64,000 nucleotides of DNA from Streptomyces sp. NBC_00377 (GCF_036075115.1 NZ_CP107958.1:8618001-8682000), one strand, 5' to 3'. Shown: positions 33,401 to 42,392, counted from the stretch's first letter. Notes: a model not told the origin generated them from the letters alone. Made by a program: numbers and translations.

Positions 33401-35660
33401 GGCCGAGTGCCATCCCGCCCACCGTGCGGGAACTCGCCCGCCCGCTCTGGAGGTTGCTCGTGACGCCCGCGTGGCTGCGGACGAGCCAGTCCTCGGTCTC
33501 GCCGAGGTGGCCGGTCTCCCGCAGAGAGCCGGTGACCTTCAGCTGGACGTCGTGCGTGTGGAAGCGGGACTTCCGGCGCAGCCGCACACGGATGCCGGTG
33601 GACAGCAACTGGTCCTTGTTCACCCGCAGGTTGGTCTCCGACAGCACGGCGACCAGCTCGCGGTAGTTGCGCCGCTGCACCTCGGCGTCGTCGGCGCCGA
33701 GGTCGCGCGGCTGCTCCTCCTCGCCGAAGGCGGGAAGATAACCCGCCAGCCGGCTGTCGGTGGCGAACATCCGCGTCACGGCCCGCATCATCGGCGCGGT
33801 GTCCAGCCGGCTGATCGCCACGCTGGAGCCCATCGCGCCGAAGGGCAGGTGCCGTACGTCGTCCTCCGCGTCCCGGCCCTCGGCCCCGGCCGCGCGCTCA
33901 CCGGTCTCCGCCGGGTCCTGTCCGGTCGCCCTGGCCGTCTCCTTGCCCTTGCCCCCCACGTCCGCCCCGGGGCGTCGCGCGGGCTTCACGAACGCGCCGG
34001 CCGTCACCCCTTCGGGCAGCGGCAGCCCCAGTTCCTGCGCCTCGTCGGCCCGCAGCGAGACCCACACCCGCATCGTGTGGTGCGCGGTACGCCCGCCGCC
34101 CCGTGCCCTGGTCAGGGGCGAGGTGAGGCCGGTGCCCTCGACGGTGAACAGCACGCTGCCGAGATAGAGCACCTTCTCGCCGCGGACCTCCGCCCCCTGT
34201 CGGCTGGACACCGTCTGTTCGGCCACGGTGAACCGTGCCTTGCGCGCCCCCGCGACGGGCATGACGGTCCCCCGGACGGCGGCCGCGTTGCCGAGGACAC
34301 CGAACCCCGCCGCCGGACCGACGCCGAAGGCACCGCCCCGGCCCTTGCCCGCGGTGTCCGTCACCGCGTGCTGCGTCTGCTGATGGGTGCGCAACTGCGT
34401 CTTGCCGGTGCTCCAGCCAGGGGCCAGTCCGGTGATCGCGGCCCGCATCCGGTAGGTGCCCGTGGTGGTGCCGTCCCTGCTGGTCAGATCCTCACCGACG
34501 ACCCCGTCGCGCAACAGTCGGGGGAGGTCCTCCAGCACGGTCGCGGTGGCGGTGGCCTCGTAGAGCCGGGCCCGGCCGGGAGCACCGGGCCAGGTCAGGG
34601 ACGGGTGCAGCGCGGAGGCGACCGCGTCGAACAGCCCGCCGCCGCCCTGGTGCGGGGCGGCCGGATCCGAGACGGCGAGCGGGGCCAGGGAGTCGGCCAG
34701 GGAAACGGCCCGGGCGGTCTCGGGGGCGACCGGACGCGGACGGGGCACCGGGCCCGCGGCGGCCGGCACCAGGTGCTCCACCGGCACCCGCATGGTGAGG
34801 GAGCCCGACCCGCCGACGTTGCGCGCGGAGCGCTCCCCGTCCTTCAGGATCCGCAGGTTGTAGCGCACCCTGCGCGGCACCTCCACCGACCCCTTGTCGC
34901 TGCGCAGGACACGCGGCTCCGCCATGTTCCGCTGGGCGCGGGAGTCCCGGGACGACTGGAAGGGCTGGGCGTTGACGGTGGCCGCCCCGCCGGCCCAGAC
35001 ACCGGGTGCGACCGGAGCCATCCCGAACGCGGTGAACGCCACGCCCTTCGAGGCGGACGCGTTCGTGCTCTGGGCGACCGTGGCGGCCGAGTTGTGCTGC
35101 ACATCGACCTTGGTGGCGGCGCCCTCGCCGTCGAGTTCGGCGGGGGAGAAGACGCCCGGACGGTCGTCGTCGCCGGGTAAGACGCTCACCGTGACGTCGT
35201 AACGGTCCGTGCCGCGCGACCCGGTGACCGCGAAGGCCCGGCCGCGCCCGTAGAAGGACTCGGGCCGCCCGGCGAGCTCCGCGGCGATCTCCGCGACGAC
35301 GCCGTCGCGGCGCCCGACGACCTCGGCCAGGGCGGTGGTGACGAGATCGTGGCCGGTGAGCCCGTACGCCGTGGAGAGTCCCGCGGCCTCCATGTCCCGC
35401 AGATACGGGGGGAGTTCGAGGGCGTCTTCACCGGCCTCCGCGATGGCGGGCGGTACCTGCGGGGCCCGGCGGCGCGCGGTGGACGGGCCGGCCGCGTTCA
35501 GGGCGGCGACGGTCGCCGCGTTGCCCGCGGTCTGCTGAAGCCCCAGCAGGGGGTTGTGGGTGCCGCTCCGACCTGACCACCGGGGTGCGGTGATCGCCCG
35601 CGGGGCCCCCTCTCGGGCACTGCCGTGACGGTCGTCGCCCGCCTGTCGCTGTTCTCGCAC
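30498..35660 (-). CDS. Giant eCIS-associated-like protein (AGN motif, internal repeats, TTA codon)
   Basis: About 1,720 residues from GTG 35660; the ribosome site is poor, and the start was chosen because coding character begins there. Residues 38-54, LLGLQQTAGNAATVAAL, match the N-terminal 'LQ..AGN' motif of proteins linked to extracellular contractile injection systems. The rest is beta-rich, Arg/Thr-rich and lacks a signal peptide or membrane helix. At least five degenerate units end in a strand-helix such as TMRVPVEHL (~290), MRVWVSLRADEAQELGLP (~530), VGVWMTARQLRAAGL (~1125), LTHRVPAADLRAL (~1415) and VVVRMPAPAVRRML (~1680). Leu161 is a TTA codon (35178-35180), so translation should need bldA tRNA. 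No known toxin domain is visible. It may be a cargo or scaffold; no eCIS structural genes are in the window. Confidence 0.75.
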   Translation of the reverse strand: MREQRQAGDDRHGSAREGAPRAITAPRWSGRSGTHNPLLGLQQTAGNAATVAALNAAGPSTARRRAPQVPPAIAEAGEDALELPPYLRDMEAAGLSTAYGLTGHDLVTTALAEVVGRRDGVVAEIAAELAGRPESFYGRGRAFAVTGSRGTDRYDVTVSVLPGDDDRPGVFSPAELDGEGAATKVDVQHNSAATVAQSTNASASKGVAFTAFGMAPVAPGVWAGGAATVNAQPFQSSRDSRAQRNMAEPRVLRSDKGSVEVPRRVRYNLRILKDGERSARNVGGSGSLTMRVPVEHLVPAAAGPVPRPRPVAPETARAVSLADSLAPLAVSDPAAPHQGGGGLFDAVASALHPSLTWPGAPGRARLYEATATATVLEDLPRLLRDGVVGEDLTSRDGTTTGTYRMRAAITGLAPGWSTGKTQLRTHQQTQHAVTDTAGKGRGGAFGVGPAAGFGVLGNAAAVRGTVMPVAGARKARFTVAEQTVSSRQGAEVRGEKVLYLGSVLFTVEGTGLTSPLTRARGGGRTAHHTMRVWVSLRADEAQELGLPLPEGVTAGAFVKPARRPGADVGGKGKETARATGQDPAETGERAAGAEGRDAEDDVRHLPFGAMGSSVAISRLDTAPMMRAVTRMFATDSRLAGYLPAFGEEEQPRDLGADDAEVQRRNYRELVAVLSETNLRVNKDQLLSTGIRVRLRRKSRFHTHDVQLKVTGSLRETGHLGETEDWLVRSHAGVTSNLQSGRASSRTVGGMALGQFRLVPGALTLSARAEKGRTTTRRGQAGPTLRTDVLTNGSEEASVFGGALSLNVDVTMTSRQRKAARALTPGAPGRDAPTAEHVGSLPLDAQDVRLLTPSAFTLDGDAKRRLDETAAARTAGHRDTRTEFAAAGIGDLAGLTARQLGGGRGVRDWTLVETVGDGQPVRDLAFELLARAAARNREAREDRALETEGLAPRLAIEDRFSPQAVTAALRQAVSAGWVVQNLRHARRLAGLTGAVGTRFALTRPQVVHQGTGAGTETFVLGGHQVTGQEGTGHNISVQGGLTGAENGAEWRLAQGVAAGRSLGGGDTEASTLVGTVERNAHTSRKSPLHLVRCDLVVRMIAEVAVTGGGPYVARGGRTVPAAVGVWMTARQLRAAGLKVPGEVRPEDTATGSGTTPKGTSGKSSRTAARSEERAQSSAAGTPARGGASGSASLVPPAPVPALAESLPLGFGMIEDLPDFVPLLEGVRGRLGASLADDLLPRTRLTDRNDNVQRLLRVLDRDGSAGLLSSAMDGGVGVELFDGRRRPYRAVFRIRRTGRGSYMETAADGRDMEYITSAAAQRASARDESDTRGVEAVLAGSGKPDGGAGQLKSLGAAAGLGLAASDSRRSASVGRAQLGVKTVAEASSVPSARMHVPIEATLEVFSGDRRVALAPLRNLSLTHRVPAADLRALSRLAPVPPRQAGVHAVAAEDAGADRLGPWRASGVRLPMEAQVNGFRGAPRVRQAVDDAVRRAGGGARFRTGGEAASHLLREAVSTEWLIAALPLLTAAGVDLPPVHATGASGQDLRASLHARLRGGRVLGVGDKMTFETVAQSGLDAPRPAGSDGQQANEHGRSARGLLGAGVLNADEFRLNQFLGAVDGSGGSTATAAGAAGSIPLHKPKSESVLVQFTLDVRVVAEVSDRVRAGRRSTAVQEVTLPEPVVVRMPAPAVRRMLADGANAELLRDPGGHLTPAVPPGEG

Positions 35661-35888
35661 GCGCGTCAGCGTAAGGAGGCTCCGGACGCCGGACGGGCTG
35701 CGCGCGAAGTGTTCAACTGCCGTACGCCCAAAGGTCGCCGGCCCCACCGGGACGGCCGGTCCCCGGTGACCCGGACCGAGCCGTCCGGGGGAGATCCGCT
35801 GACGAGGCGGCACGACCCACGCGCCCGGACACGTGCGTCGGCCCGCCGTCCGGCGAGGACCCGCTCCCTGCCCCGTAACCTGGTTCGG

Positions 35889-36845
35889 GTGTCGTCCTCC
35901 CCCCTGCAACGCGTCGCCGTCCTCGTGCTCGAAGGGGCCAAGCCGCTCGACGTCGGCATCCCCGCGCAGGTGTTCACGACCCGGGCGAGCATGCCCTACG
36001 AGGTGCGGGTGTGCGGGGCGGCGCCCGGCCTGGTGACCGGCGGCGACGGCCTGTCGTACCACGTGGCCCACGGCCTCGACGCGCTCGACCGGGCCGACGT
36101 CGTGTTCCTGCCCGGCTACCGCTTCCCGGACCGCGACGACCCGCCGCGGGCGGTGCTGAGCGCGCTGCTGGCCGCGCACGCCCGGGGCGCCCGGCTGGCC
36201 GCCATCTCCACGGGAGCCTTCGCGCTCGCCGCCACGGGTCTGCTGGACGGCAGGCGCGCCACGACCCACTGGCACTACACCCGGGCCCTTGCGGCGAAGC
36301 ACCCGCTCGTCCAGGTCGACGAGAACGTCCTGTTCGTCGACGAGGGCAGCGTGCTGACGTCGGCCGGCGCCGCCTCGGGCATCGACCTGTGCCTGCACAT
36401 CCTGCGCCGCGACCTCGGCGTGGCCGCCTCGAACCACGCGGCCCGACGACTGGTCGCCGCGCCCTACCGCAGCGGGGGCCAGGCGCAGTACGTGCCGCGC
36501 AGCGTGCCGGAGCCGCTGGGCGAGCGGTTCGCCGCCACCCGGGAGTGGGCGCTGCACCGCCTGGACGAGCCCCTCACACTCGAGACGCTCGCCCGGCACG
36601 CCGCGGTCTCGGAGCGCACCTTCTCGCGGCGCTTCGTAGAGGACACGGGCTACACGCCCATGCAGTGGGTCATGCGGGCCCGTATCGACATGGCCCGTGA
36701 GCTGCTCGAACGTTCCGAGCGCGGCGTCGAGCAGATCGCGGGCGACGTCGGACTCGGCACCGGAGCGAATCTGCGGAGCCACTTCCAGCAGATCCTCGGC
36801 ACCACACCGAGCGAATACCGGCGCACCTTCACGAAAGGCGAGTGA
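35889..36845 (+). CDS. GlxA-type regulator: DJ-1/PfpI domain plus AraC HTH
   Basis: 318 residues from GTG 35889. Residues ~1-180 form a DJ-1/PfpI (class I amidotransferase-like) domain: VAVLVLEGAKPLDVGIPAQVF, ADVVFLPGYR and AAISTGAFALAATGLLDGRRATTHWHY. The catalytic Cys of true DJ-1 enzymes is Ser/Thr, as usual in regulatory members. Residues ~225-318 are a two-helix-turn-helix AraC domain (PLTLETLARHAAVSERTFSRRF, VEQIAGDVGLGTGANLRSHF, TTPSEYRRTF). It lies 125 bp upstream of the GAPDH gene, same strand, and could regulate it. Earlier in-frame starts produce a non-conserved basic leader. The 228-bp gap to the divergent giant gene shows no gene. Confidence 0.9.
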   Translation: MSSSPLQRVAVLVLEGAKPLDVGIPAQVFTTRASMPYEVRVCGAAPGLVTGGDGLSYHVAHGLDALDRADVVFLPGYRFPDRDDPPRAVLSALLAAHARGARLAAISTGAFALAATGLLDGRRATTHWHYTRALAAKHPLVQVDENVLFVDEGSVLTSAGAASGIDLCLHILRRDLGVAASNHAARRLVAAPYRSGGQAQYVPRSVPEPLGERFAATREWALHRLDEPLTLETLARHAAVSERTFSRRFVEDTGYTPMQWVMRARIDMARELLERSERGVEQIAGDVGLGTGANLRSHFQQILGTTPSEYRRTFTKGE

Positions 36846-36970
36846 CCCGGGAACCGGGGACCCTGCGGGCCGCGTGGCGGGATCCTTTCGAACCATGGCG
36901 CTCTCGCCCAGGCCACACGGGGCCGCCGGACGCGAGGCTGGTGGCGAACCGACGGGAAGGGACCCCACTC

Positions 36971-37969
36971 ATGACTCGCATCGCCGTCAACGGATTCGGC
37001 CGCATCGGCCGCAACGTGCTGCGCGCGCTCCTCCAGCGCGACAGCGACCTCGAGATCGTCGCCGTCAACGACCTCACGGAGCCCGCCGCCCTCGCGCAAC
37101 TGCTGGCCTTCGACTCCACGGCGGGCCGCCTGGGCCGCCCGGTCGGCGTCGACGGCGACGTCCTCGTCGTCGACGGCCGGCGCATCAAGGTGCTCGCCGA
37201 GCGCGAACCGGCCCGCCTGCCGTGGGCCGAGCTGGGCGTCGACCTCGTGCTGGAGGCGACCGGCCGCTTCACCTCGGCCAAGGCCGCCCGCGCCCACCTC
37301 GACGCCGGCGCCAGGAAGGTGCTGGTCAGCGCTCCCTCGGACGGCGCCGACGTCACACTCGCGTACGGCGTCAACACCGACGCCTACGACCCGGAGCTGC
37401 ACACGATCGTCTCGAACGCCTCGTGCACGACCAACGCGCTCGCCCCGCTCGCCGCCGTCCTCGACGACCTCGCCGGCATCGAGCACGGGTTCATGACGAC
37501 CGTGCACGCCTACACGCAGGAGCAGAACCTCCAGGACGGCCCGCACCGCGACCCGCGCCGCGCCCGCGCCGCCGGCGTCAACATCGTGCCGACCACGACG
37601 GGCGCCGCCAAGGCGATCGGCCACGTGCTGCCCAACCTCGACGGCAAGCTGTCGGGGGACTCCATCCGGGTGCCCGTTCCGGTGGGCTCGATCGTCGAGC
37701 TCAACACGACCGTCGCCCGCGAGGTGACGCGCGAGGACGTGCTGGCGGCGTACCGCACCGCCGCCGAGGGCCCGCTCGCAGGCGTCCTCGAGTACTCGGA
37801 GGACCCGCTCGTGTCGTCCGACATCACCGGCAACCCGGCGTCGTCCATCTTCGACTCGGCCCTCACCCGCGTCGACGGCCGCCACATCAAGGTGGTCGCC
37901 TGGTACGACAACGAGTGGGGCTTCTCCCACCGCGTGATCGACACCCTCGAACTCCTCGCGGCACGCTGA
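36971..37969 (+). CDS. gap: Glyceraldehyde-3-phosphate dehydrogenase, type I
   Basis: 332 residues; GGAAGGGA precedes ATG 36971. It oxidises glyceraldehyde-3-phosphate with NAD and phosphate in glycolysis. Rossmann start RIAVNGFGRIGRNVLRALL, catalytic Cys in SNASCTTNALAPL, HAYTQEQNLQDGPHRDPRRA, GAAKAIGHVLPNLDGKLSG and the C-terminal WYDNEWGFSHRVIDTLELL are all canonical. Length is standard. Streptomyces often carry more than one gap gene; this copy stands alone, away from pgk/tpi, next to a GlxA-type regulator, so it is probably a secondary, conditionally expressed isozyme. 37970-38169 shows no gene. Confidence 0.95.
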   Translation: MTRIAVNGFGRIGRNVLRALLQRDSDLEIVAVNDLTEPAALAQLLAFDSTAGRLGRPVGVDGDVLVVDGRRIKVLAEREPARLPWAELGVDLVLEATGRFTSAKAARAHLDAGARKVLVSAPSDGADVTLAYGVNTDAYDPELHTIVSNASCTTNALAPLAAVLDDLAGIEHGFMTTVHAYTQEQNLQDGPHRDPRRARAAGVNIVPTTTGAAKAIGHVLPNLDGKLSGDSIRVPVPVGSIVELNTTVAREVTREDVLAAYRTAAEGPLAGVLEYSEDPLVSSDITGNPASSIFDSALTRVDGRHIKVVAWYDNEWGFSHRVIDTLELLAAR

Positions 37970-38169
37970 CCGCTCGCCGCGCCGATCCCGACCCGCCGGA
38001 CCACCACCTGCCACCCGCCACGGAGCGATCCGTACACGGACGGCGGGAGGACGGTCCGGCACGCCACGACACCCTGCCCGCCGGTGATCGCCGACGAGCG
38101 CGCGGCCTCATCACCACCGGTCCTCGTCCCGGAGCTCCCCGTCCCGAAGACTCCCGTCCAGGCTGCCGG

Positions 38170-40320
38170 TCAGGACACGCTCGCTCGGGTCGTCCCGGTC
38201 GTCCGGTGGCCGGTGGTGGTGCGCAGGTCGACCGCGAGCGCGTCGAGCCACACCTCGATGTCCGTCAGGAGGGACTGGACCGACGCCGGAGCCTCGGACG
38301 GCAGGGAGGGCGGCGGCGTCAGCCGGACCGGGACGCCGCCCGCGGGGAAGTCCGCCGCCCGGACGATGGCCGCTTCCGCTTCCCCGGTGACCTTCCGGGC
38401 CCAGTCCAGGGCGACGGGAGGCAGCCCGGGCCGGCGGTCCGTCCGTGGCAGCCAGTAGGCGCCGACCAGGACGCGTGAGCCGACGTTGAGGGCGGCGAGG
38501 TAATCGGGTTCGGCCTCGGGTGCGGGCCCTCTTCCGTGCGAGTGGACGCGGGTCCGGGCGGAGGGTTCCGTGCGGTACTGCGCGTACGAGCCTTCCGCCA
38601 TGCGCAGCCGGTGGCGGGTCAGCCGCAGGGCCCGGTCCGCCGTGCCGGCGTGCCCCGCCGGGCCGTCGCCGGTCACTGCGGCGGTGGTGGCCCGCACCAC
38701 CGGAGCGGCGGCCCGGAGCAGAGCCGTCATGCTGCGCCGCGTCTCCGCGCGGGCCCCGAAGGGCCAGGCGAGCACCCCGCACAGCAGCCCGACGGCGCTG
38801 CCGGTCAGCACATCCACCACCCGCATCTCCGCGAGCCGCCAGGTCACGGGAGCGATCTGCGCGAACGCCGTGGACACGACCAGGGTGAACAGTCCCTGCG
38901 CCCAGGCCGGCCCTTCCAGCGGCCCGGCCGCGAAGGCGATCAGCATCATCGGCACGAGCAGGTACGCGTACACCTCGGTGGCCCGGCCCGCCCCGATGAG
39001 GAGCAGGCCGGCGGCGCACGCACCGGCCAGGGTGCCCACGACGGCCGCGCGGACGGCGGACCAGGTGGCGACCGCCGTGGTCCGCGCCAGGGTCAGCACG
39101 GTCAGCAGCACCCAGAAGCCGTGCGACAGGTCGAGCGAGCCCGCCACCAGACGGGCGAGTGCGAGCCCGCACGCGCTGCGCAGCGCGTTCTGGAAGACGA
39201 CGGAGCGCCGCGTGAGATTGCCGGTGAGCCGGACGGTGAAGAGGCGCACCGTCGGGATCCGCGCGTACCAGAACTGCTCCCGGGGCAGGCCGTACACCGG
39301 CCGCCTACCGCCGAAGGCCAGGGCGACGGCCGTACGCACGGTCACGGCCGAGACCGCGATCGTCAGCACGGTCGACTGCCGCAGCAGCACCTGGTGCGGG
39401 CGGGAGGAAGGCCCGGTGGGGCCACCGTCGCGTGCGGCCAGGAACTGGGCGACCATCTCCTCGACCGGCTCGGGCCCGGCACCGGGGCGCCTGCGGCGCA
39501 GTGCCTCGGCGGTGGCGGCGCACGCCGCCGCGATGCCGCCCAGCAGATTCTGCGAGGCCGTGTCCGCGGGCGCCGGGTGCAGACCGGTCAGCGCGGCCAG
39601 CTGGTCCACGAGCCGCCGGGTCGCGGACCCGGCCTGGGCCAGCGCCCGGTCCTTCCGTCCCGCCCCGGTCGGGCGTGCGCCCGCCGGCTGCTGTGAGAAG
39701 CGCAGTCCCCGGCCGGCCTCCCTCAGTCCCTCGGCCAGGCCGGGCTCCGGAGCGGCGCCGCGCATCAGGGAGCGGGCGGCCCGGGCCGCGAGGTCCAGGG
39801 TGTCGGCGATCCGGTCGCCGTACGACGGGTCCGGCGGATCGGGGAACACCGCCACCTCGCACACGAGGAGCGCCGTCCCGCCGAGGGCGACCCCGGCCAG
39901 CCGGTGCGGCAGGGTGTCCGGTGCGAAGGGCGGGAAGCAGGCGAGGATGTAGAACAGCTGGAGGCCGGGGACGGTGCCGGCCAGCCGCGGTCCGCACAGC
40001 GCGCCGAACGTCAGCACGAAACCGACGAGCAGCATGCCCGCCACGGCCGCCCAGGTGTCCACGGCGAGAGCCGTGCCGGCGGCGGTGAGGACGGCGGCGG
40101 CCGGCCAGGCCCGCAGCACGGTCGCGGCGCGCCTTCGCCCGGAGCCCGGCACCGGCGAGAGGACGCCGAACGCGATGGGCGTGAACAGGGCGTAGACCGC
40201 GGTCACCGGCTGGTCGAGGAGGTACGCCGCCGGATAGAACCCGGCCGCCGCCGCGACCGTGACCCGCGCCGCACGCCGGCCGGCCGCGACCGCTTCGGCG
40301 AGCGAGGGCCGCTTGGGCAT
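38170..40320 (-). CDS. FUSC-family (aromatic acid exporter-like) membrane protein
   Basis: 716 residues from ATG 40320 (GGAGAGGAG upstream). Two hydrophobic blocks, residues ~25-165 and ~355-500, each of five or six helices, are separated and followed by long soluble segments, the plan of fusaric-acid-resistance (FUSC/AaeB/YccS) proteins. The second block includes RSACGLALARLVAGSLDLSHGFW and LTLARTTAVATWSAVRAAVVGTLAGA, matching the conserved FUSC_2 'R.....HG.W..l' motif. Probable efflux or membrane-stress function; substrate unknown. Monocistronic, between GAPDH and a small conserved protein. Confidence 0.85.
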   Translation of the reverse strand: MPKRPSLAEAVAAGRRAARVTVAAAAGFYPAAYLLDQPVTAVYALFTPIAFGVLSPVPGSGRRRAATVLRAWPAAAVLTAAGTALAVDTWAAVAGMLLVGFVLTFGALCGPRLAGTVPGLQLFYILACFPPFAPDTLPHRLAGVALGGTALLVCEVAVFPDPPDPSYGDRIADTLDLAARAARSLMRGAAPEPGLAEGLREAGRGLRFSQQPAGARPTGAGRKDRALAQAGSATRRLVDQLAALTGLHPAPADTASQNLLGGIAAACAATAEALRRRRPGAGPEPVEEMVAQFLAARDGGPTGPSSRPHQVLLRQSTVLTIAVSAVTVRTAVALAFGGRRPVYGLPREQFWYARIPTVRLFTVRLTGNLTRRSVVFQNALRSACGLALARLVAGSLDLSHGFWVLLTVLTLARTTAVATWSAVRAAVVGTLAGACAAGLLLIGAGRATEVYAYLLVPMMLIAFAAGPLEGPAWAQGLFTLVVSTAFAQIAPVTWRLAEMRVVDVLTGSAVGLLCGVLAWPFGARAETRRSMTALLRAAAPVVRATTAAVTGDGPAGHAGTADRALRLTRHRLRMAEGSYAQYRTEPSARTRVHSHGRGPAPEAEPDYLAALNVGSRVLVGAYWLPRTDRRPGLPPVALDWARKVTGEAEAAIVRAADFPAGGVPVRLTPPPSLPSEAPASVQSLLTDIEVWLDALAVDLRTTTGHRTTGTTRASVS

Positions 40321-40463
40321 CCAGCGCTCCTCTCCGCGCACCACCCGAGCATCGTCCGCGGCTTTCAGTGTCGCGCGGGCCGGGTGCTCACGCAGGCCGG
40401 GAAGCGGAGATCGACCGGCCCGCTGCGGGGTAGGCGGGGGAGGAGTCCGAGGAAAGGAAGACC

Positions 40464-40781
40464 ATGACGACGTACGTGATCACCGTGCCCGGCACCTTCA
40501 CCGCCGAGGTCGGGCAAGAGACCCGAGCGCGGCTGAACCAGGCCCTGCGCCCGGTGGATCCGCACCGCACGCGGCTGGGCGACGCGGAGGATCTCGACCC
40601 CCTGACCGTGAACGAGGACGACACGTTCACCATCCGGCTCGCCGTCGAGTCGGACAGCGTCCCGCACGCCGAGGAGGACGCGCGCAGGCTCGCGGACTCC
40701 GCACTGAACGCCGCGGGTCTCGACGACACCAGCGCGCCCCTCGGGCCGGCGGTGATCACCGGCATCGACTCCGACATGTGA
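40464..40781 (+). CDS. Small conserved hypothetical protein (105 aa)
   Basis: 105 residues with a strong ribosome site (GGAAAGGAAG, 3 nt from the ATG) and excellent codon bias. It is acidic, soluble and without signal or membrane segments: TTYVITVPGTFTAEVGQETRA, then DPLTVNEDDTFTIRLAVESD and ARRLADSALNAAGLDDT. The beta-alpha-beta-beta-alpha rhythm suggests a compact ferredoxin-like domain, but I recognise no family. Divergent from the FUSC gene and convergent with the SGNH esterase. Confidence 0.8.
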   Translation: MTTYVITVPGTFTAEVGQETRARLNQALRPVDPHRTRLGDAEDLDPLTVNEDDTFTIRLAVESDSVPHAEEDARRLADSALNAAGLDDTSAPLGPAVITGIDSDM

Positions 40782-40887
40782 GCCGGCCGCACAGGGCTCG
40801 GGGCTGCGGGCGGCGGCAGGTGTGCGAGGGAACCGGCGAGACCCCGGACCACCCGGGTGCGCCTGCCGCCTGCCGGCCGCCCCTCGG

Positions 40888-41808
40888 TCAGTGGCCGCCC
40901 CGCCCGTGGGTCAGGCGCTGCCAGACCGCCCCCGCCATCGCCGCCTCGCCCTTGGCGTTGGGGTGGGCGGGAGCCGCCGGAGACGTGGGCCGCAGCGGCT
41001 CGATCCACCGGTCCGCCGGGGACTTGCACATGTCGTGGCCGATGGTCGGACCGTAGGTGTCCACGTACTCCGCGTGGTTCCAGCGAGCCACCAGACGGAG
41101 CATCAGGTTGAGGTGTCTGCCGGTGTCCCGGAGGTAGGGGAAGTCCCGGGTGGCGAACGGAACCGCGGGCGCACAGCCGCTGCCGTCGTCGGGCAGCAGG
41201 TCCGGGTAGCCGACGACGAGGATCCGGGCGTGCGGCGCCCGGGCGTGCACGGACCGGAGCACCTGGTCCACCTTGGGTGCGGTCCGGGCGATCGCGACGG
41301 TGAGCTGATCGACGCCCGTGGTGTTGTAGTGACGCTGGCACGGGTTGCCGGTCGGGTCCTGCGGGGCCAGCTGGGCGCAGGTGCCGATGATGGAGCCGAA
41401 GCCGATGTCGTTGCCGCCGATCTGGACGGTCACGAGGTCGCTGTTGCGGTCCACCGCGTCGAGCTGGGGGCCGTTGGTTCCCTGTGGTTTCCACATGTGC
41501 TCGGTCGTCGCCCCGGCACAGCTGACGTCCTTGAACGTGGCCGACCGCAGCCGTCCGGCCACGATGGAGGGGTAATTGCTGTCGGAGCGGGCGCAGTAGG
41601 CGTCCACCTGCCGGGGAATGAGGGGACCGGAGGTGTAGGAGTCGCCGAGCGCCACGTACCGGGTGCCGCCTTTGCCGCCGCCGCCCCCGTGCGCCGCCGC
41701 GGGAACCGCGGAGGCGGCGATCAGGGCGCAGCTCCCCAACGCCGCCAGCAAGGTGACGCTCTTTCGGCCCCGACCGGACCGTGCTTCCGTGCGTACGTCG
41801 CGCTGCAT
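40888..41808 (-). CDS. Secreted SGNH/GDSL esterase-lipase
   Basis: 306 residues from ATG 41808 (GGGAGGAA 4 nt upstream). A signal peptide (SVTLLAALGSCALIAASAVPAAA) precedes a Gly-rich linker. The SGNH blocks are present: YVALGDSYTSGPL (nucleophile Ser), CAGATTEHM, VTVQIGGNDIGFGS (oxyanion Gly/Asn), and HPNAKGEAAM with the catalytic His. Several Cys pairs fit the three disulfides of Streptomyces extracellular lipases of the SCO1725/S. rimosus type. It should hydrolyse fatty-acid esters outside the cell. No lipase chaperone gene accompanies it, as usual in this family. Confidence 0.93.
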   Translation of the reverse strand: MQRDVRTEARSGRGRKSVTLLAALGSCALIAASAVPAAAHGGGGGKGGTRYVALGDSYTSGPLIPRQVDAYCARSDSNYPSIVAGRLRSATFKDVSCAGATTEHMWKPQGTNGPQLDAVDRNSDLVTVQIGGNDIGFGSIIGTCAQLAPQDPTGNPCQRHYNTTGVDQLTVAIARTAPKVDQVLRSVHARAPHARILVVGYPDLLPDDGSGCAPAVPFATRDFPYLRDTGRHLNLMLRLVARWNHAEYVDTYGPTIGHDMCKSPADRWIEPLRPTSPAAPAHPNAKGEAAMAGAVWQRLTHGRGGH

Positions 41809-41949
41809 CGCGTTCCTCCCCCTTGAAGCCCACGCCTCGCCGTCGGCGCCGTACCGTACGGTCGGCATCCTGTTCGACTCGGCTTGTATACCGCCCGGTA
41901 GGTCACCGGGGCCAGAGCCGGGAGCGAACGGGTTGCCGGGGCGGGCTCC

Positions 41950-42132
41950 TCAAGCTGTCCGGCCCGGTGGCCGCGCCGGACGTCGCCTGACCCGGTGGCA
42001 GGTGCCGATGCCGTGCAGCAGGTTGACGACCAGACTCGCCGCGAACTCCTCGGGCACGAGGAGGTCCGGCATCCGCAGGCGGTGGTAGCAGGCGCCCCAC
42101 AGCTGGTCCACCAGTACCTCGGGTCGGCGTCG
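41950..42132 (-). pseudogene. C-terminal remnant of a TetR-family regulator
   Basis: One frame encodes VLVDQLWGACYHRLRMPDLL followed by PEEFAASLVVNLLHGI, the typical last two helices of TetR regulators (dimerisation domain). Upstream on the minus strand no frame continues into a ligand-binding or helix-turn-helix domain, and the downstream end runs on into a basic tail. It is a decayed fragment. The rest of 41809-42392 shows no gene and must hold the ctaD-like promoter. Confidence 0.6.
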
Positions 42133-42392
42133 GGGCGCAGCCGTCCGTCCGCGCCCGCCGCATCCGCCGGACCGCCAGTTCCCGCCGCGGGCCCCAGCCG
42201 GAGCCCGAGGCGTCGGCCGACGCAGGGTCACCCGGCCCCGCAGGTCGGGCGATTACTCCACTCGGGGGTGGTGAGCCCCCGATCGGCGGTATGCCGACCG
42301 CTCCGGGCTTCCCTCCCCACGTCGAGCCGCGAGGATGGCCGTGACTCACGCCATGGCGGGAGTGAACCGCGAGTACCAGGAGAAACACACCT

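Noticed and set aside
30498-36968. Extension of the giant protein upstream to 36968 (2,156 residues)
   Set aside because: Beyond 35660 the frame is antisense to the DJ-1/AraC regulator and has no coding character.
35661-42392. An eCIS structural cluster near the giant protein
   Set aside because: No sheath, tube, baseplate or AAA ATPase genes are present on either side.
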